From Caldilineaceae bacterium (GTDB taxonomy: Bacteria > Chloroflexota > Anaerolineae > Caldilineales > Caldilineaceae), in the NCBI GenBank assembly GCA_958295845.1, contig OY282376.1:1501022-1565021 (forward strand): 64,000 nt of DNA, written 5' to 3'. Positions 35,455-44,677 of this stretch are shown here, one piece after another. The translations under genes were made by a program, and so were the position numbers. Every line of letters begins with the position of its first letter. Within the stretch, counting starts at the first letter, position 1. A model generated the notes under the pieces. It did not search any database, was not told the origin of the DNA, and saw only the letters and a program-made list of their open reading frames with translations.

Positions 35455-36389
35455 AGCGTCACCCTGGGATCCAGGAACGGGTATACAAAGTCCACGATGA
35501 GGTTGCTCATCATGATGAGAAATGCCCCAAATAAAGTGCAGCCCATCATCAACGGATAGTCACGCTGAATGAGCGAGGTAACAAACAAATTTCCATATCC
35601 GGGGATGCCGAAAATCTGCTCAACAAAGACTGAACCCGTGATTAGGCCCGTGACGATCAACCCTAACGATGTCACCACCGGCGTGATGGCGTTACGCATA
35701 ACATGCCCCAGAATGACCTGCCGTTCCCTAAGCCCCTTTGCCCGCGCAGTGCGAACGTAGTCGTTCTCAGCGACTTCAAGGATGCCAACTCTCATCTGAC
35801 GAATCACCACGGCAAGCGGAAACAGGATCAGCATCAGGGTTGGCATAATGACATTCGGGTGAGTAATACCTTTCCAACCGTAGGGAACATTCATAATGTC
35901 CAGCCTGAGCACCAGAATGATGAACAGCAGTGGGGCGAGAACATACACAGGAACCGTGCGCAGGAAAAGACTTCCCCCCACGATGAAATAGTCGACCGCC
36001 GTGTTCTGTTTGACCGCCGCCAACACGCCCAACGGTACGCCAGTAACAACCAGAACGATGAACGCCAACAGCCCCACCTGAGCAGAAATAGGGAATACTT
36101 TCAGGATCATCCCCAACACCGGTCGACTGCGAACAATTGAATCGCCCAGGTCGCCGCGAAAAACGTTGCTCACATAGCGGATGAACTGCACGTGAAGCGG
36201 CTGATCAAGGCCAAGCCGCGCCCGCGCCCGATCGACCATCTCTTCCGTTGCGACAACCGTCTCCATGCTCTCATACATCATCTCGATGGGGTCGCCAGGA
36301 GCCAGGTGGCCCAAAGTGAAAATGATCACAAGAACCACCAGCAGCAAGGGTATGATGCCGAGCACTCGCATAATCAAATACTTGAGCAA
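35451..36389 (-). CDS. Dpp/Opp-type ABC transporter permease (DppB-like)
   Basis: The product has 312 residues from a TTG at 36389 with GAGGAGAAC upstream. The in-frame ATG at 36371 is an alternative. Signatures are LGHLAPGDPIEMM, a periplasmic loop, the EAA loop DYVRTARAKGLRERQVILGH and VFVEQIFGIPGYGNLFV. The expected SBP for this pair is encoded upstream at 37201 but is separated by 811 bases containing tandem repeats and a terminator. The permeases may therefore have their own transcript. Confidence 0.92.
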   Translation of the reverse strand: MLKYLIMRVLGIIPLLLVVLVIIFTLGHLAPGDPIEMMYESMETVVATEEMVDRARARLGLDQPLHVQFIRYVSNVFRGDLGDSIVRSRPVLGMILKVFPISAQVGLLAFIVLVVTGVPLGVLAAVKQNTAVDYFIVGGSLFLRTVPVYVLAPLLFIILVLRLDIMNVPYGWKGITHPNVIMPTLMLILFPLAVVIRQMRVGILEVAENDYVRTARAKGLRERQVILGHVMRNAITPVVTSLGLIVTGLITGSVFVEQIFGIPGYGNLFVTSLIQRDYPLMMGCTLFGAFLIMMSNLIVDFVYPFLDPRVTL

Positions 36390-36443
36390 ACTGTGTTCTC
36401 CTCTTCTCTCTTCACACCAATCCTCAATCTATCGCCGCAGTCT

Positions 36444-36830
36444 CTGACCACTGATCACTGACCACTGACCACTGCAGTTGGGCGTCCGGGCCTTCGGCCC
36501 TCCCTTGTGCGGGGGCTGCGCCCCCGCAACGCCCCGCCCTTGCTAGCCACTGTACTGGTTCTTCCCCAGCAATGCGTCTAGTCGACAGTGTCTCCACACC
36601 CCGCTCCAGACTCAGCCCCCTGATCCCTGACCACTGATCCCTGATCCCTGCAGTTCGCTGCGCCCCGCCCTTACTAGCCACCGTGTTCATTCTTCCCCAG
36701 CCTTGCGTCTAGTCGACAGTGTCCCCACACCCCGCTCCAGACTCAGCCCCCTGATCCCTGACCACTGATCCCTGATCCCTGCAGTTCGCTGCGCCCCGCC
36801 CTTACTAGCCACAGTACTGGTTCTTCCCCA
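36444..36830. repeat. 131-bp tandem repeats with double-hairpin element, copy 2
   Basis: CTAG-centred units recur at 36543, 36674 and 36805, exactly 131 bases apart. Each unit carries TTCTTCCCCAGC, GTCGACAGTGTC, CACCCCGCTCCAGACTCAG, CTGATCC/CTGACCA heptamers and GCAGTTCGCTGCGCCCCGCC. The first unit is preceded by heptamers (36444-36479) and the same pair of hairpins seen at 2886-2925. The third unit is partial. The block separates the SBP gene from its permeases. Confidence 0.88.
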
Positions 36831-37027
36831 CCATCGTGGCATGCCGACAGTGTGCCCCAACTAACCTGGCGGCTGCCTACCGAATAGGCCATCAGAATGC
36901 TTGACAGGCGGCGAAGACAAAGACTTGGTCAAAACAGACACTGTATGCCGCTCAGAAGTTACCGATCATGCTACACCACTGCTGAGGCTTCACTTCGACT
37001 TGCCTTGCGAAGTGCGACATCTGTAGC

Positions 37028-37061
37028 AAAAAAGAATCTCGCGCTGGCTGCCGCGAGATTC
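37028..37061 (-). terminator. Rho-independent terminator after the SBP gene at 37201
   Basis: On the minus strand GAATCTCGCG pairs perfectly with CGCGAGATTC around an eight-base loop and is followed by TTTTTT. It is the clearest intrinsic terminator in the window. It should end most transcripts of the SBP gene before they reach the permeases. Confidence 0.85.
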
Positions 37062-37140
37062 CTGGGCGAACTCTGTGACTCAGTTCATTTTAGGCCTCTG
37101 GCGGGAACCAGAACGTGCCGGACAAGAATGTTGGGCGACC

Positions 37141-37173
37141 GGGAGGCCGGCTCCTGACTGAAGCCAGCCTCCC
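37141..37173 (-). repeat. Hairpin just downstream of the SBP stop
   Basis: GGGAGGC-x-GGCT pairs with AGCC-x-GCCTCCC around a nine-base loop. No T-run follows. It lies 27 bases past the stop and could protect the mRNA 3' end ahead of the true terminator. Confidence 0.5.
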
Positions 37174-37200
37174 TGATCGTCCAACCGGTCAGACCAAATG

Positions 37201-38850
37201 CTAGTGGTCTGCCACCGTTACCTCTTCAATGTTGTACCAGTTGTTGTACCAGGTACCCTGAAGGCCCTGGACCCAAGGCTTCGCGTGCCAGGAATAGGAA
37301 ACCACGAAGAATGGCTTCCAAACATAGTCTTCCAGGTACAGGCTCTCTGCCTCATGGACCAACTCCAGGAAACGAGGATCGCTGCGGCTGAGAGACATAG
37401 CCTCGTCAAGTAGCGCGTCTACCTCAGGATTACTGTACTTGATTCTGCTCATGGCGTTGCCAGTGTAGGCGGCCCGCCACACAGCGTGTCCCGGGTCCGG
37501 CAAAGTGCCCCAGCCAAAACCGCCCATATGGACGACGTCGGCTCTGGCAGCGCCCTGTGCCCAGTCATTCCACCAGGGCTTTGTTTCCACGTTCGTGATG
37601 CCCAGCGTGTCTCGCCACATCTCCAGGATCATTTCCATGCCGCGAACCCACTCAGCATCCGGTGTTCCCAGTGCGAGATTGAGTTTGGGCAGGTTCTCCG
37701 CCGAACCGTAGCTGGACTGGGCCAGCTCCTCTTTGGCCAGTTCGGGATCATACTGAAGCGCCCCGGCCATATCGAATATCTCGGGGCGATGGCCCGACAG
37801 TCCCGGATAGATGGGGCCGGCCGCCGGATCCTTGGTGTCACCGTATATGACTTGCACGATGCGCTCGTGATCAATGGCGTGGATCAGTGCCCGCCGCACC
37901 AGTGGATCGTCCATCGGAGGCAAATTGGGATTGAATCCCCAGATATTGCTGTATCTGTAGTTCATCGGTACCACGTCACCGGGATACTTCAGCGATAATG
38001 CATCTCCGGCCGCGCCGGTGAAAATGACGATATCGAACTGGTCATTCTCATACATCAGGCTGAGCGTCTCCTCAGCAAGCACCGACGTTACCTCGATCCG
38101 CAAAGAGGCCTTGTTGTCGCCCCAGTAGTTCGGGTTGGGCACATAGACGTAGTTCATCACGTCATCATCCCAAGATTCGATCGTGTAGGGCCCGGTTACC
38201 AACGGATCGTTCGTCCACCACTCGCCATTCAAATCCGCCCAGGCCTGTTCCGCTTTGGCCGTGGCAGAGTTGTAGTTGGCAAGAACTTTGAATACGAACA
38301 GCGGATCCGCCTCTTTCAGATTGATCTCCAAGGTGAACTCGTCAACCGCCACCAGACCTTCCATCTCAGTGGCTGTACCTTCACGCACCGCATCATAGCC
38401 TACGATCCCGCCATAGTTCGGCGGCACCCAACCTGCCGTGTTCTCAGAATTCACGACATACTCGAACCAGGCTTTGATGTCGTTGGCCGTGAACTGACTT
38501 CCATCCGACCACTTGACTTCCGGGTTCACGTGTAGCGTGTAGGTCGTCCCATCTTCGCTGACGTCGTACGAAGTGCATGTACCCGGCGTCAGATTCGCAT
38601 CTGGATCGGCGACGAATGGCGGCAGCCACACATGCTGCATGATGAAGCGACCAAATCCGCCTTCCCGCGCCGGGTCGAATGTCTTCATCGACTGGATCAT
38701 GCCATACCGAAGCGTCTGCATTTCAGCAGGTTCCATCTCTGCTTCCTGGTCGGCGCCAGCTGCTCCGCCCCCGGCCGGCATCGGCGCAACGCAGGCCGTA
38801 ACCAACAGCCCTAAGACAATGAATAGTACAGCTAATGGATAGCGTTTCAT
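37201..38850 (-). CDS. Family-5 ABC importer substrate-binding lipoprotein
   Basis: The product has 549 residues. The ATG at 38850 (MKRYPLAVLF) has GGGGGAG nine bases upstream. The ATG at 38868 lacks one. The lipoprotein signal ends at LVTAC (Cys20), followed by a Gly/Glu linker. SBP_bac_5 features are KWSDGSQFTANDIKAWFE, GPYTIESWDDD, PLVRRALIHAIDHERI and PELAKEELAQSSYG. It should capture ligand for the permeases at 34.4-36.4 kb. A terminator and repeats lie between them, so the SBP is probably made in excess. The associated enzymes (two M14 peptidases, amidohydrolases, UxuA-like) hint at an acylated or peptidyl sugar acid as ligand (inference). Confidence 0.92.
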   Translation of the reverse strand: MKRYPLAVLFIVLGLLVTACVAPMPAGGGAAGADQEAEMEPAEMQTLRYGMIQSMKTFDPAREGGFGRFIMQHVWLPPFVADPDANLTPGTCTSYDVSEDGTTYTLHVNPEVKWSDGSQFTANDIKAWFEYVVNSENTAGWVPPNYGGIVGYDAVREGTATEMEGLVAVDEFTLEINLKEADPLFVFKVLANYNSATAKAEQAWADLNGEWWTNDPLVTGPYTIESWDDDVMNYVYVPNPNYWGDNKASLRIEVTSVLAEETLSLMYENDQFDIVIFTGAAGDALSLKYPGDVVPMNYRYSNIWGFNPNLPPMDDPLVRRALIHAIDHERIVQVIYGDTKDPAAGPIYPGLSGHRPEIFDMAGALQYDPELAKEELAQSSYGSAENLPKLNLALGTPDAEWVRGMEMILEMWRDTLGITNVETKPWWNDWAQGAARADVVHMGGFGWGTLPDPGHAVWRAAYTGNAMSRIKYSNPEVDALLDEAMSLSRSDPRFLELVHEAESLYLEDYVWKPFFVVSYSWHAKPWVQGLQGTWYNNWYNIEEVTVADH

Positions 38851-39058
38851 CTCAGATTTCTCCCCCATGACTAAGTTTGCCTATCGAAGGATCCATTGAT
38901 GGAATAACACGCCTGCACAAGACGCAGTGAATCGCAAAGACCGAAGGCTGCCCAAGCCCGATACACGATTCGACTCGTACATGTCTAACCGGCATGACAC
39001 CTCCCTGTGCGCTATATCAAAGGGGGCGGTCGCCTTGGCGATGCCCGTTCTCAGCGCT

Positions 39059-40576
39059 TCATTCATCCAATTCCCAGTCACTGGAGTGGAATCCCGAAGT
39101 CCGCTCCGCGGCAGAATCGAATACAGCTGTCACTACGTGAAAGTCCTCCACCTTACCCGGCGGAATGTTGACCTGTACGATGGTGCCGGGATTGTGATAC
39201 ACAAAGTAGCCGTCGACGTCCGACGGCTCCATTATGTGACCATCTAATCTGAGATGTTTGAAGGTTACGTCAGGATGGGGAAGGCGCAGACGGATGGCCA
39301 GGCCGTTGCGGATCGGTTCCGCAGGCCCTTCATACTCCGCCTGGGGCCACGTCACCTGGCGTGACACCGAAAGTCTGAGAAACTCGTCCAGAGCATCGCC
39401 GTCGAAGCGGGGATTCTCCTTGAGCTTGGCAAACATCGGCTCCAGATTCGGCTCGTTCAGATTCGGCGCCGACGATTCCTCTCCCGGCGCATAAAGGTTT
39501 CGGCTCTCCGGAGTCGTGGAGATAAATGCCACGACGCCGTCGCGGGCCTCGGGCCAGCCGCAAGTGTGCGAGATCTGCGCCAACTTGCGCCACAACTCAA
39601 CCCGGCTTGCCCGTCGCTGCGCCGCAGTCCTGCCCCAGGCCGCGATCGCAACCGACGACCGGCAGCTGACCTGGTTGGCGGGATAGCCTGGGCGAGGCTC
39701 ACCTCGCCAAACCTCGTTCCCGACCTGGAGTAGCCGGCGCAAACGAAGCACGGCGCTCTCCTCCCAGCCGACCTCCATCGTCTGAATGATGCTGTGGTAC
39801 TGGATATAAGAATAAAGCCCGCAGACGACCTTCGGCGTCGACGTGCTGCCGTAGAACCAGCGCTCGACGCCCTCGACCGGAACCGTGGACAGCATCTGCC
39901 CGGCGCTTTCCTCACCTCGGGTTGTCAGATAACCAGCATCCTCCGCCGCCTGGTTCATCAAGTCGGGAATTGCCCGCCAGTACCCGCGGTACAGGTTCGA
40001 AGCCCATGAAATCCCTGTACTCTCGGTCATCGTCGACTGCTCAAACCAGATGCCATGCACGTCCTGATGGACCTCCGGCTGGTACTGGTCCACGACAGCC
40101 TTGACGGCCATCGCCTCTGGCTGATTCTCAGGATCCAGCGGGCCGTCCCACCCCCATCCTTCATAGACCCAGCGGCTGCGCCCGGCGAAAAACTCGGCAA
40201 CGTCGATCAACTCTCGGTCATAGCTTTCCGGTTCGCAGGCCGGCATGATCAGGACAATCTGGCGCATTCGAATCTCTTCAGCCAGAGCGTCGTCGCCGAT
40301 GAGCCACTTGATCAATTGCAGCAGGCCAGCCGTCGTTACCCTCTCAACCCCGCTGTGTGTCGAAGTAAAAAGGGCCACCTGCTTGTCTTCGTCGGAAACA
40401 TCAGCATCGCTGATGCGACAAAGCAGCACAGGCAGCCCCTTCGGTGTTCGGCCTACGGTCTCGACCTGCAAGATTCCAGGCCGGGCAGCCGCCCATCGTC
40501 TCAGCCCCTCCTCCATCTCCGCTATACTGGGGCCAGGTGTTGGACCCAATTCTGGACGCTGATGCATGTGACTCAT
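39059..40576 (-). CDS. M14-like carboxypeptidase, copy B, with altered zinc motif
   Basis: The product has 505 residues, with AGGAAAGG before the ATG. It is paralogous to the gene at 32947: both contain AAxRRASRVELW, a SCHxYHxx-like YSYIQYHSIIQTMEV region and a beta-rich C-terminus. At the first zinc motif it reads TSTHSGVER. The residue aligned with the usual His is Ser75, and His74 is one position early, so HxxE becomes Hx3E. The third ligand region QDVHGIWFE (His174) is retained. The enzyme may use a shifted geometry or may have lost normal peptidase activity. There is no signal peptide. It sits between the SBP and the amidohydrolase genes. Confidence 0.78.
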   Translation of the reverse strand: MSHMHQRPELGPTPGPSIAEMEEGLRRWAAARPGILQVETVGRTPKGLPVLLCRISDADVSDEDKQVALFTSTHSGVERVTTAGLLQLIKWLIGDDALAEEIRMRQIVLIMPACEPESYDRELIDVAEFFAGRSRWVYEGWGWDGPLDPENQPEAMAVKAVVDQYQPEVHQDVHGIWFEQSTMTESTGISWASNLYRGYWRAIPDLMNQAAEDAGYLTTRGEESAGQMLSTVPVEGVERWFYGSTSTPKVVCGLYSYIQYHSIIQTMEVGWEESAVLRLRRLLQVGNEVWRGEPRPGYPANQVSCRSSVAIAAWGRTAAQRRASRVELWRKLAQISHTCGWPEARDGVVAFISTTPESRNLYAPGEESSAPNLNEPNLEPMFAKLKENPRFDGDALDEFLRLSVSRQVTWPQAEYEGPAEPIRNGLAIRLRLPHPDVTFKHLRLDGHIMEPSDVDGYFVYHNPGTIVQVNIPPGKVEDFHVVTAVFDSAAERTSGFHSSDWELDE

Positions 40577-40709
40577 AGGCCTTTCCTATTTCAGGTATCA
40601 GTCTGGGTAGTCGCTACACGCTGTTCGTTCCTCCCGTAAACCTGGTCCAGCTTCGCATCGATTCTGAGCCAAATGAATGTCACTTCACCTAAAGGAGACT
40701 GTACAACCT

Positions 40710-41714
40710 TCATGCCCCCGCAATTTCGTCCGAAGGCTCGATCTGAAACGCCTCGATGGCATTTCGCCAGAAAATCCCTTCTATATCGTCCCTGGAAAGT
40801 TCAGCGATCTCAGCGGCCTGCTTCATGGCCATAATCTGTTCGTAAATGCAGAGGACCGGACGCGCGTCCGTGTGCGCAAAACTGAAGTGTGCTTCATCGG
40901 GTTCCACCTGGTACCAGTATCGCCCGAATGGAACATATTTGCCGTGGAAGAAAGCTGAGTCGACACCGTCCGAGCCGTAGAAGATCCGTTTCAGATCTTC
41001 CTCTCGGAACAACGTCAGGAAGGGAGGCATGGTCGTTACCGCCGACAGATCATACCAAATATTTGGCATGTCGCGCAACCGGTCGATCGCCTCCCGGATT
41101 GGCCAATAGGTAAAGCTGCGAGCGCAATGGGCAAGGATCCATTTGATCCGAGGATAGCGGCGCGTGGTGTACTCCTCCAGGTCTGCCAAGTTCTCCTCAT
41201 CGGCGCAACCTCCTGGCCGCGACAGATGCATCGTGACCCAGAGACCGCGGTCGTTGGCGAGCTCCATCTGTTCGTGCGTCAGAAACTCGTGAATCCTGCA
41301 GTAATCCGTATCTCCTGTCGAGGAGAAGACCCGATAGGGCTTCAGTCCGATAAAACCGGCCCGCTTGATATCTTCTTCAATGCGTGAAATGTTACAGGAA
41401 GGAGTGACCAATCGATTGGCCCGTGATGAGGGATCCAGGGCAACCTGCGCGGCAAGCATGTCGGTATGCTTCTCCACGTCAATGCCAACTTTGGGCATCC
41501 CCAGCAGGAGGAAATTCATGCGCCGCCCAGGGAACATGAGTCGGCCCCATGCCCGCAGTGTTTCCAGATCGGCATACGATCGTGTCGTCGCCGGCGCGTC
41601 AGGCCGCATATCCGCCCCGTCGAACAGATGGCAGTGGGCATCAAACACTCGCTGTGGGACGAAGTCCGCCAACTCCTCTTCCCAGAATTCCCGATCAGAT
41701 TCGCTGTAGTCCAT
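40710..41714 (-). CDS. Amidohydrolase-2 family protein (intact HxH)
   Basis: The product has 334 residues from the ATG at 41714, which has GGGAGG seven bases upstream. The frame is open to 41774, but that start lacks a ribosome site. Metal-site motifs are FDAHCHLFDG (His27, His29), IKWILAHCARSF and RIFYGSDGVD. These are typical of ACMSD-like TIM-barrel amidohydrolases, which decarboxylate or hydrolyse small ring acids and lactones. It has a lengthened N-terminus with a cluster of acidic and aromatic residues (DREFWEEELADF). Of the four amidohydrolase genes here, it and the one at 41820 are the most complete. Confidence 0.8.
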   Translation of the reverse strand: MDYSESDREFWEEELADFVPQRVFDAHCHLFDGADMRPDAPATTRSYADLETLRAWGRLMFPGRRMNFLLLGMPKVGIDVEKHTDMLAAQVALDPSSRANRLVTPSCNISRIEEDIKRAGFIGLKPYRVFSSTGDTDYCRIHEFLTHEQMELANDRGLWVTMHLSRPGGCADEENLADLEEYTTRRYPRIKWILAHCARSFTYWPIREAIDRLRDMPNIWYDLSAVTTMPPFLTLFREEDLKRIFYGSDGVDSAFFHGKYVPFGRYWYQVEPDEAHFSFAHTDARPVLCIYEQIMAMKQAAEIAELSRDDIEGIFWRNAIEAFQIEPSDEIAGA

Positions 41715-41819
41715 GAACCGACCTCCCATGGGCTGCATCATGGAAACATTAGAAACTTGCTTGCCCCTGCTCAATTTTTCAGTACTTCAGTTAATTCAGG
41801 CGCTACACCCCGACCCGCG

Positions 41820-42569
41820 TCAGATCCCCAACAACCGCGCCGCGTTACCGCCGCAAACCAGCCGCTTCGCCTCGTCCGAGATATCGGCCGTAATGATCTT
41901 GCCCAGCTGCGGCCGCGAATCCATCAGCGCAATATCCGAGCCAAACAGGATGCGGTCCGCGCCCGCCTCGTTCACCAGCTGTTCAATGACACCGGGCGTC
42001 CGAAAGGTCGAGCACGTCTCCAGATAGACATTGGGATGATCCTGCGCCGCCTTGATCGCCGCCGCCCGCGGCTCGTCGACATTGCCCGCGTGCCCCGCAA
42101 CGAAGTTGGCGTTTGGAAACTGTGCCGCGCAGTCGGCCAGCAGGCCGGGATCGGAATGCGGGTCAGTTCCCGTGTGGAAAATAATTGCCAGGCCGCGATC
42201 ATTGGCAAACTCATAGATCGGATGCCAGATCGGTTCGTTCAGGTCCCACTGGGTATAGGGCGGATACAGTTTGATCGCAACCAGGCCAAGCCCGTCTATC
42301 GCCCGCGTCAGTTCAGCAACCATGCCTTCCGCCATCATCGGCGACACGTACGCGAACCCGACAAAACGGTCCGGATGCTCTGCCACAAACCGGGCCGTAA
42401 TATCATTGCCGGTTGTGCCGTCTGGATGAAAAATATTGAAAAGACAGGAGATGTCGATGCCCACCCTGTCCATCGCGTGCAGAATCAGCGCCGGATCGTC
42501 GACCCCGTTATATCTGTCCAGGCGGCCTGTATGGCCGTGAAAGTCGATCACTCTCTGTTCTTCAATCAT
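41820..42569 (-). CDS. Amidohydrolase-2 family protein
   Basis: The product has 249 residues, with GAGAGGG before the ATG. The start overlaps the upstream gene by eight bases (shared CATGATTGA region), implying coupled translation. Metal motifs are VIDFHGHTG (His11, His13), IIFHTGTDPH, NFVAGHAGN and ILFGSDIAL. The short length is typical for the compact subgroup. It probably acts with the degenerate partner encoded just upstream. The two could form a heteromer in which this one supplies the active site (inference). Confidence 0.82.
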   Translation of the reverse strand: MIEEQRVIDFHGHTGRLDRYNGVDDPALILHAMDRVGIDISCLFNIFHPDGTTGNDITARFVAEHPDRFVGFAYVSPMMAEGMVAELTRAIDGLGLVAIKLYPPYTQWDLNEPIWHPIYEFANDRGLAIIFHTGTDPHSDPGLLADCAAQFPNANFVAGHAGNVDEPRAAAIKAAQDHPNVYLETCSTFRTPGVIEQLVNEAGADRILFGSDIALMDSRPQLGKIITADISDEAKRLVCGGNAARLLGI

Positions 42570-43326
42570 GCCGGCCCTCTCCCTGTAGTATGCGTAGCAA
42601 GTTCCCTGCGCAGATCAGTTCCAGGTCCGACTCGCTGATGTCGGAATGGTGAAGGTAAAAGAGCATCGACCCCATCGCCAGGCGGTCATACCAGGAGCCG
42701 TAGACAAAACGCTCGGCCCCATACTCAGAGCAAAGCGCTTCCACCTCGCCCAGCGGCTCAATGCGACTCAACTCCAGATACGTGTTGGGGAGAGTAGTCA
42801 TTAGTGGCCGCACCCACAGAGCGTGGCTGTAGTGCGCGCCCACCAGGACCGTTACCAGTTCGGGAAAGGCGCTCAACGTCATGGCCAGCTCGTCCGCATC
42901 CGCGTCCGGCAGAGGAATCCAGAGCGGGATCCGGTTCTCGCTCAGCCAGGACAGCATCGGCGCAAACGCCCACGGCCGGAAAGGCAGTCCGACGTATCCC
43001 ATATTGTGTAGACGGACACTGCGCACCCTCCCCTGCTCGTGCAATGCCTCTACTTGTGCCATCGAATCGGGCGTAGGCATGATCGACCACTGCGGAAAGA
43101 GACGTCTATCCTCTAACCATTCCTCCAAGAAACCATTGCCGTCGATCGGGCTGACTTCCTCGGTCTGGGCGTGGTAGACGAGCGCCCTTTCAACCCCGTG
43201 CCGGCCCATTTCAGCCAGCAACTGGTCCCGATTGCGGCAAGGCGAGGGCTGATAATGCAGGTCCCCCACACGGACGTTTGCGTCGAAAACCGGGACACGC
43301 GGGCGGAACGTGAACTGAATAGACAT
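42562..43326 (-). CDS. Amidohydrolase-2 homologue with lost metal ligands
   Basis: The product has 254 residues. The fold resembles amidohydrolase-2 throughout (VYHAQTEEVSPIDGN, VTVLVGAHYSHALW, LELICAGNLLRILQ). The HxH that should follow the first strand reads VFDANVRVG, and the terminal GSD reads YGSWYDR. Without these ligands it is unlikely to be a metal-dependent hydrolase. It starts five bases after the DegT gene and overlaps the next amidohydrolase, so it is made with both. A structural or regulatory subunit role is a reasonable hypothesis. Confidence 0.72.
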   Translation of the reverse strand: MSIQFTFRPRVPVFDANVRVGDLHYQPSPCRNRDQLLAEMGRHGVERALVYHAQTEEVSPIDGNGFLEEWLEDRRLFPQWSIMPTPDSMAQVEALHEQGRVRSVRLHNMGYVGLPFRPWAFAPMLSWLSENRIPLWIPLPDADADELAMTLSAFPELVTVLVGAHYSHALWVRPLMTTLPNTYLELSRIEPLGEVEALCSEYGAERFVYGSWYDRLAMGSMLFYLHHSDISESDLELICAGNLLRILQGEGRHD

Positions 43327-43331
43327 AGCTC

Positions 43332-44570
43332 TTAACCCTGGCTTGACAGATTAGAACGGTAGTAGTCGCCGACCTTCTTGATAGCCGTACTGAAATCGGC
43401 CGCGTCCTGGTCCGTATACGAGGGGCTCATCGGCACCACAACCGCCGTTTCCAGGAAACTCTCCCCGCCCGGCAGCGACATCGAGCCATAGTCCATCGCC
43501 GCGGCCTCCTCACCGGCATAGGAGAAATCAGCCGTTCCATAGGCGCGCTGCTGGGCCATAACCGGGTACTTGTAGACCGGATAGGCCATGTAGGGCGAGT
43601 TGGCCGGCACGCCCTCCGCCTGCAGCGCCGCCGCAAACTGCTCCGCCGTCGCGCCCATCGTCGCCGCATCCACATGAAAACCGTACACCCAGTACGAATG
43701 CGTGGCCTCGGGCAGCACCGGCTGCAATGAGAGACCCGCCTCACCGTCAACCACCTCGTTCAGATGGTTCGCCACCCACTGCTTACGCCGCACCGCGTCG
43801 GTCACCTTCTTGAGCTGTGCGACCCCGACCGCGCCCTGCAGGTCGGTCATGCGGTAGTTCGGCGCAAGATAGTAATGCTCGTAGACCGGATGGCGGGGAT
43901 TGCCCTTGTCCGCAAACCACTTCAGCCGTTCCGCCAGGTCGTCCCGGTTACTGATAACCATGCCCCCGTCGCCGGTCGTCATGTGCTTGCCGCCAAAACT
44001 GTAGCAACCAAAATCGCCCCAAGTACCGACCGGCCGCCCCCCATACTCGGCCAGCTGCGCCTGCGCGCAGTCCTCGATCAAAAACAGGTCATACTTACGC
44101 GCCAGTTCAACATAGGCCTCCATCGGAGCAGGATTGCCAAAGAGATGCACGACAATGATCGCCTTGGTGCGTTCCGTAATCTTGGCTTCGACATCCGCAA
44201 TGTCGAGATTGCCCGTCAACGGGTCGATGTCCGCGAAAACAGGCACGGCGTTTTGGTAGAGGATGCCGATGATCGTGCCCATATCCGTGATGCTCGTCGT
44301 AATGATCTCGTCGCCCGGATTGGGGTCGATTGTGCCGACGGCCGTATGCACCGCGGCCGTACCCGACGTAACCGCCTGGGCATACTTGACGCCGTTCATC
44401 TCAGCAAAGTCCTGCTCGAACTGAAGGACCTTGGTGCCGCTCAGCCGGTTCAGCTTCCCGGAACGGATCACATCAATCAGTTCGTTTATCTCCTCGTCGC
44501 CCATGTCCCACTGGGGGCCAAACGATCCGCTGCGAACCGGTGGCGAGTTGCGTTCGATTGCGATGGCCAT
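43332..44570 (-). CDS. DegT/DnrJ/EryC1/StrS-family PLP aminotransferase, second copy
   Basis: The product has 412 residues, with AAGGAGA before the ATG. Core motifs are TSGTAAVHTAVGTIDPNPG, FLIEDCAQAQLAEYGG and SFGGKHMTTGDGG with Lys195 as the PLP lysine. It is paralogous to the gene at 24005 (GDEEINELIDVIRSG against GDEERRHLMEVMDNA; PGDEIITTSITDMG against PGDEVITTPTTDIG). Both sit in importer clusters without nucleotide-sugar genes. Here the partners are amidohydrolases rather than propellers. A role in interconverting a keto and an amino group of the imported sugar or cyclitol is inferred. Confidence 0.88.
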   Translation of the reverse strand: MAIAIERNSPPVRSGSFGPQWDMGDEEINELIDVIRSGKLNRLSGTKVLQFEQDFAEMNGVKYAQAVTSGTAAVHTAVGTIDPNPGDEIITTSITDMGTIIGILYQNAVPVFADIDPLTGNLDIADVEAKITERTKAIIVVHLFGNPAPMEAYVELARKYDLFLIEDCAQAQLAEYGGRPVGTWGDFGCYSFGGKHMTTGDGGMVISNRDDLAERLKWFADKGNPRHPVYEHYYLAPNYRMTDLQGAVGVAQLKKVTDAVRRKQWVANHLNEVVDGEAGLSLQPVLPEATHSYWVYGFHVDAATMGATAEQFAAALQAEGVPANSPYMAYPVYKYPVMAQQRAYGTADFSYAGEEAAAMDYGSMSLPGGESFLETAVVVPMSPSYTDQDAADFSTAIKKVGDYYRSNLSSQG

Positions 44571-44677
44571 GTCAGGAATCTCCTTGTGATGATTCGGCCG
44601 CGTTACCCAAACAGTCTATGCCCGATGCAAACCGTTACGGCAAGCATGCGCAAGGCACGTGTACCTCTACCAGGGCG

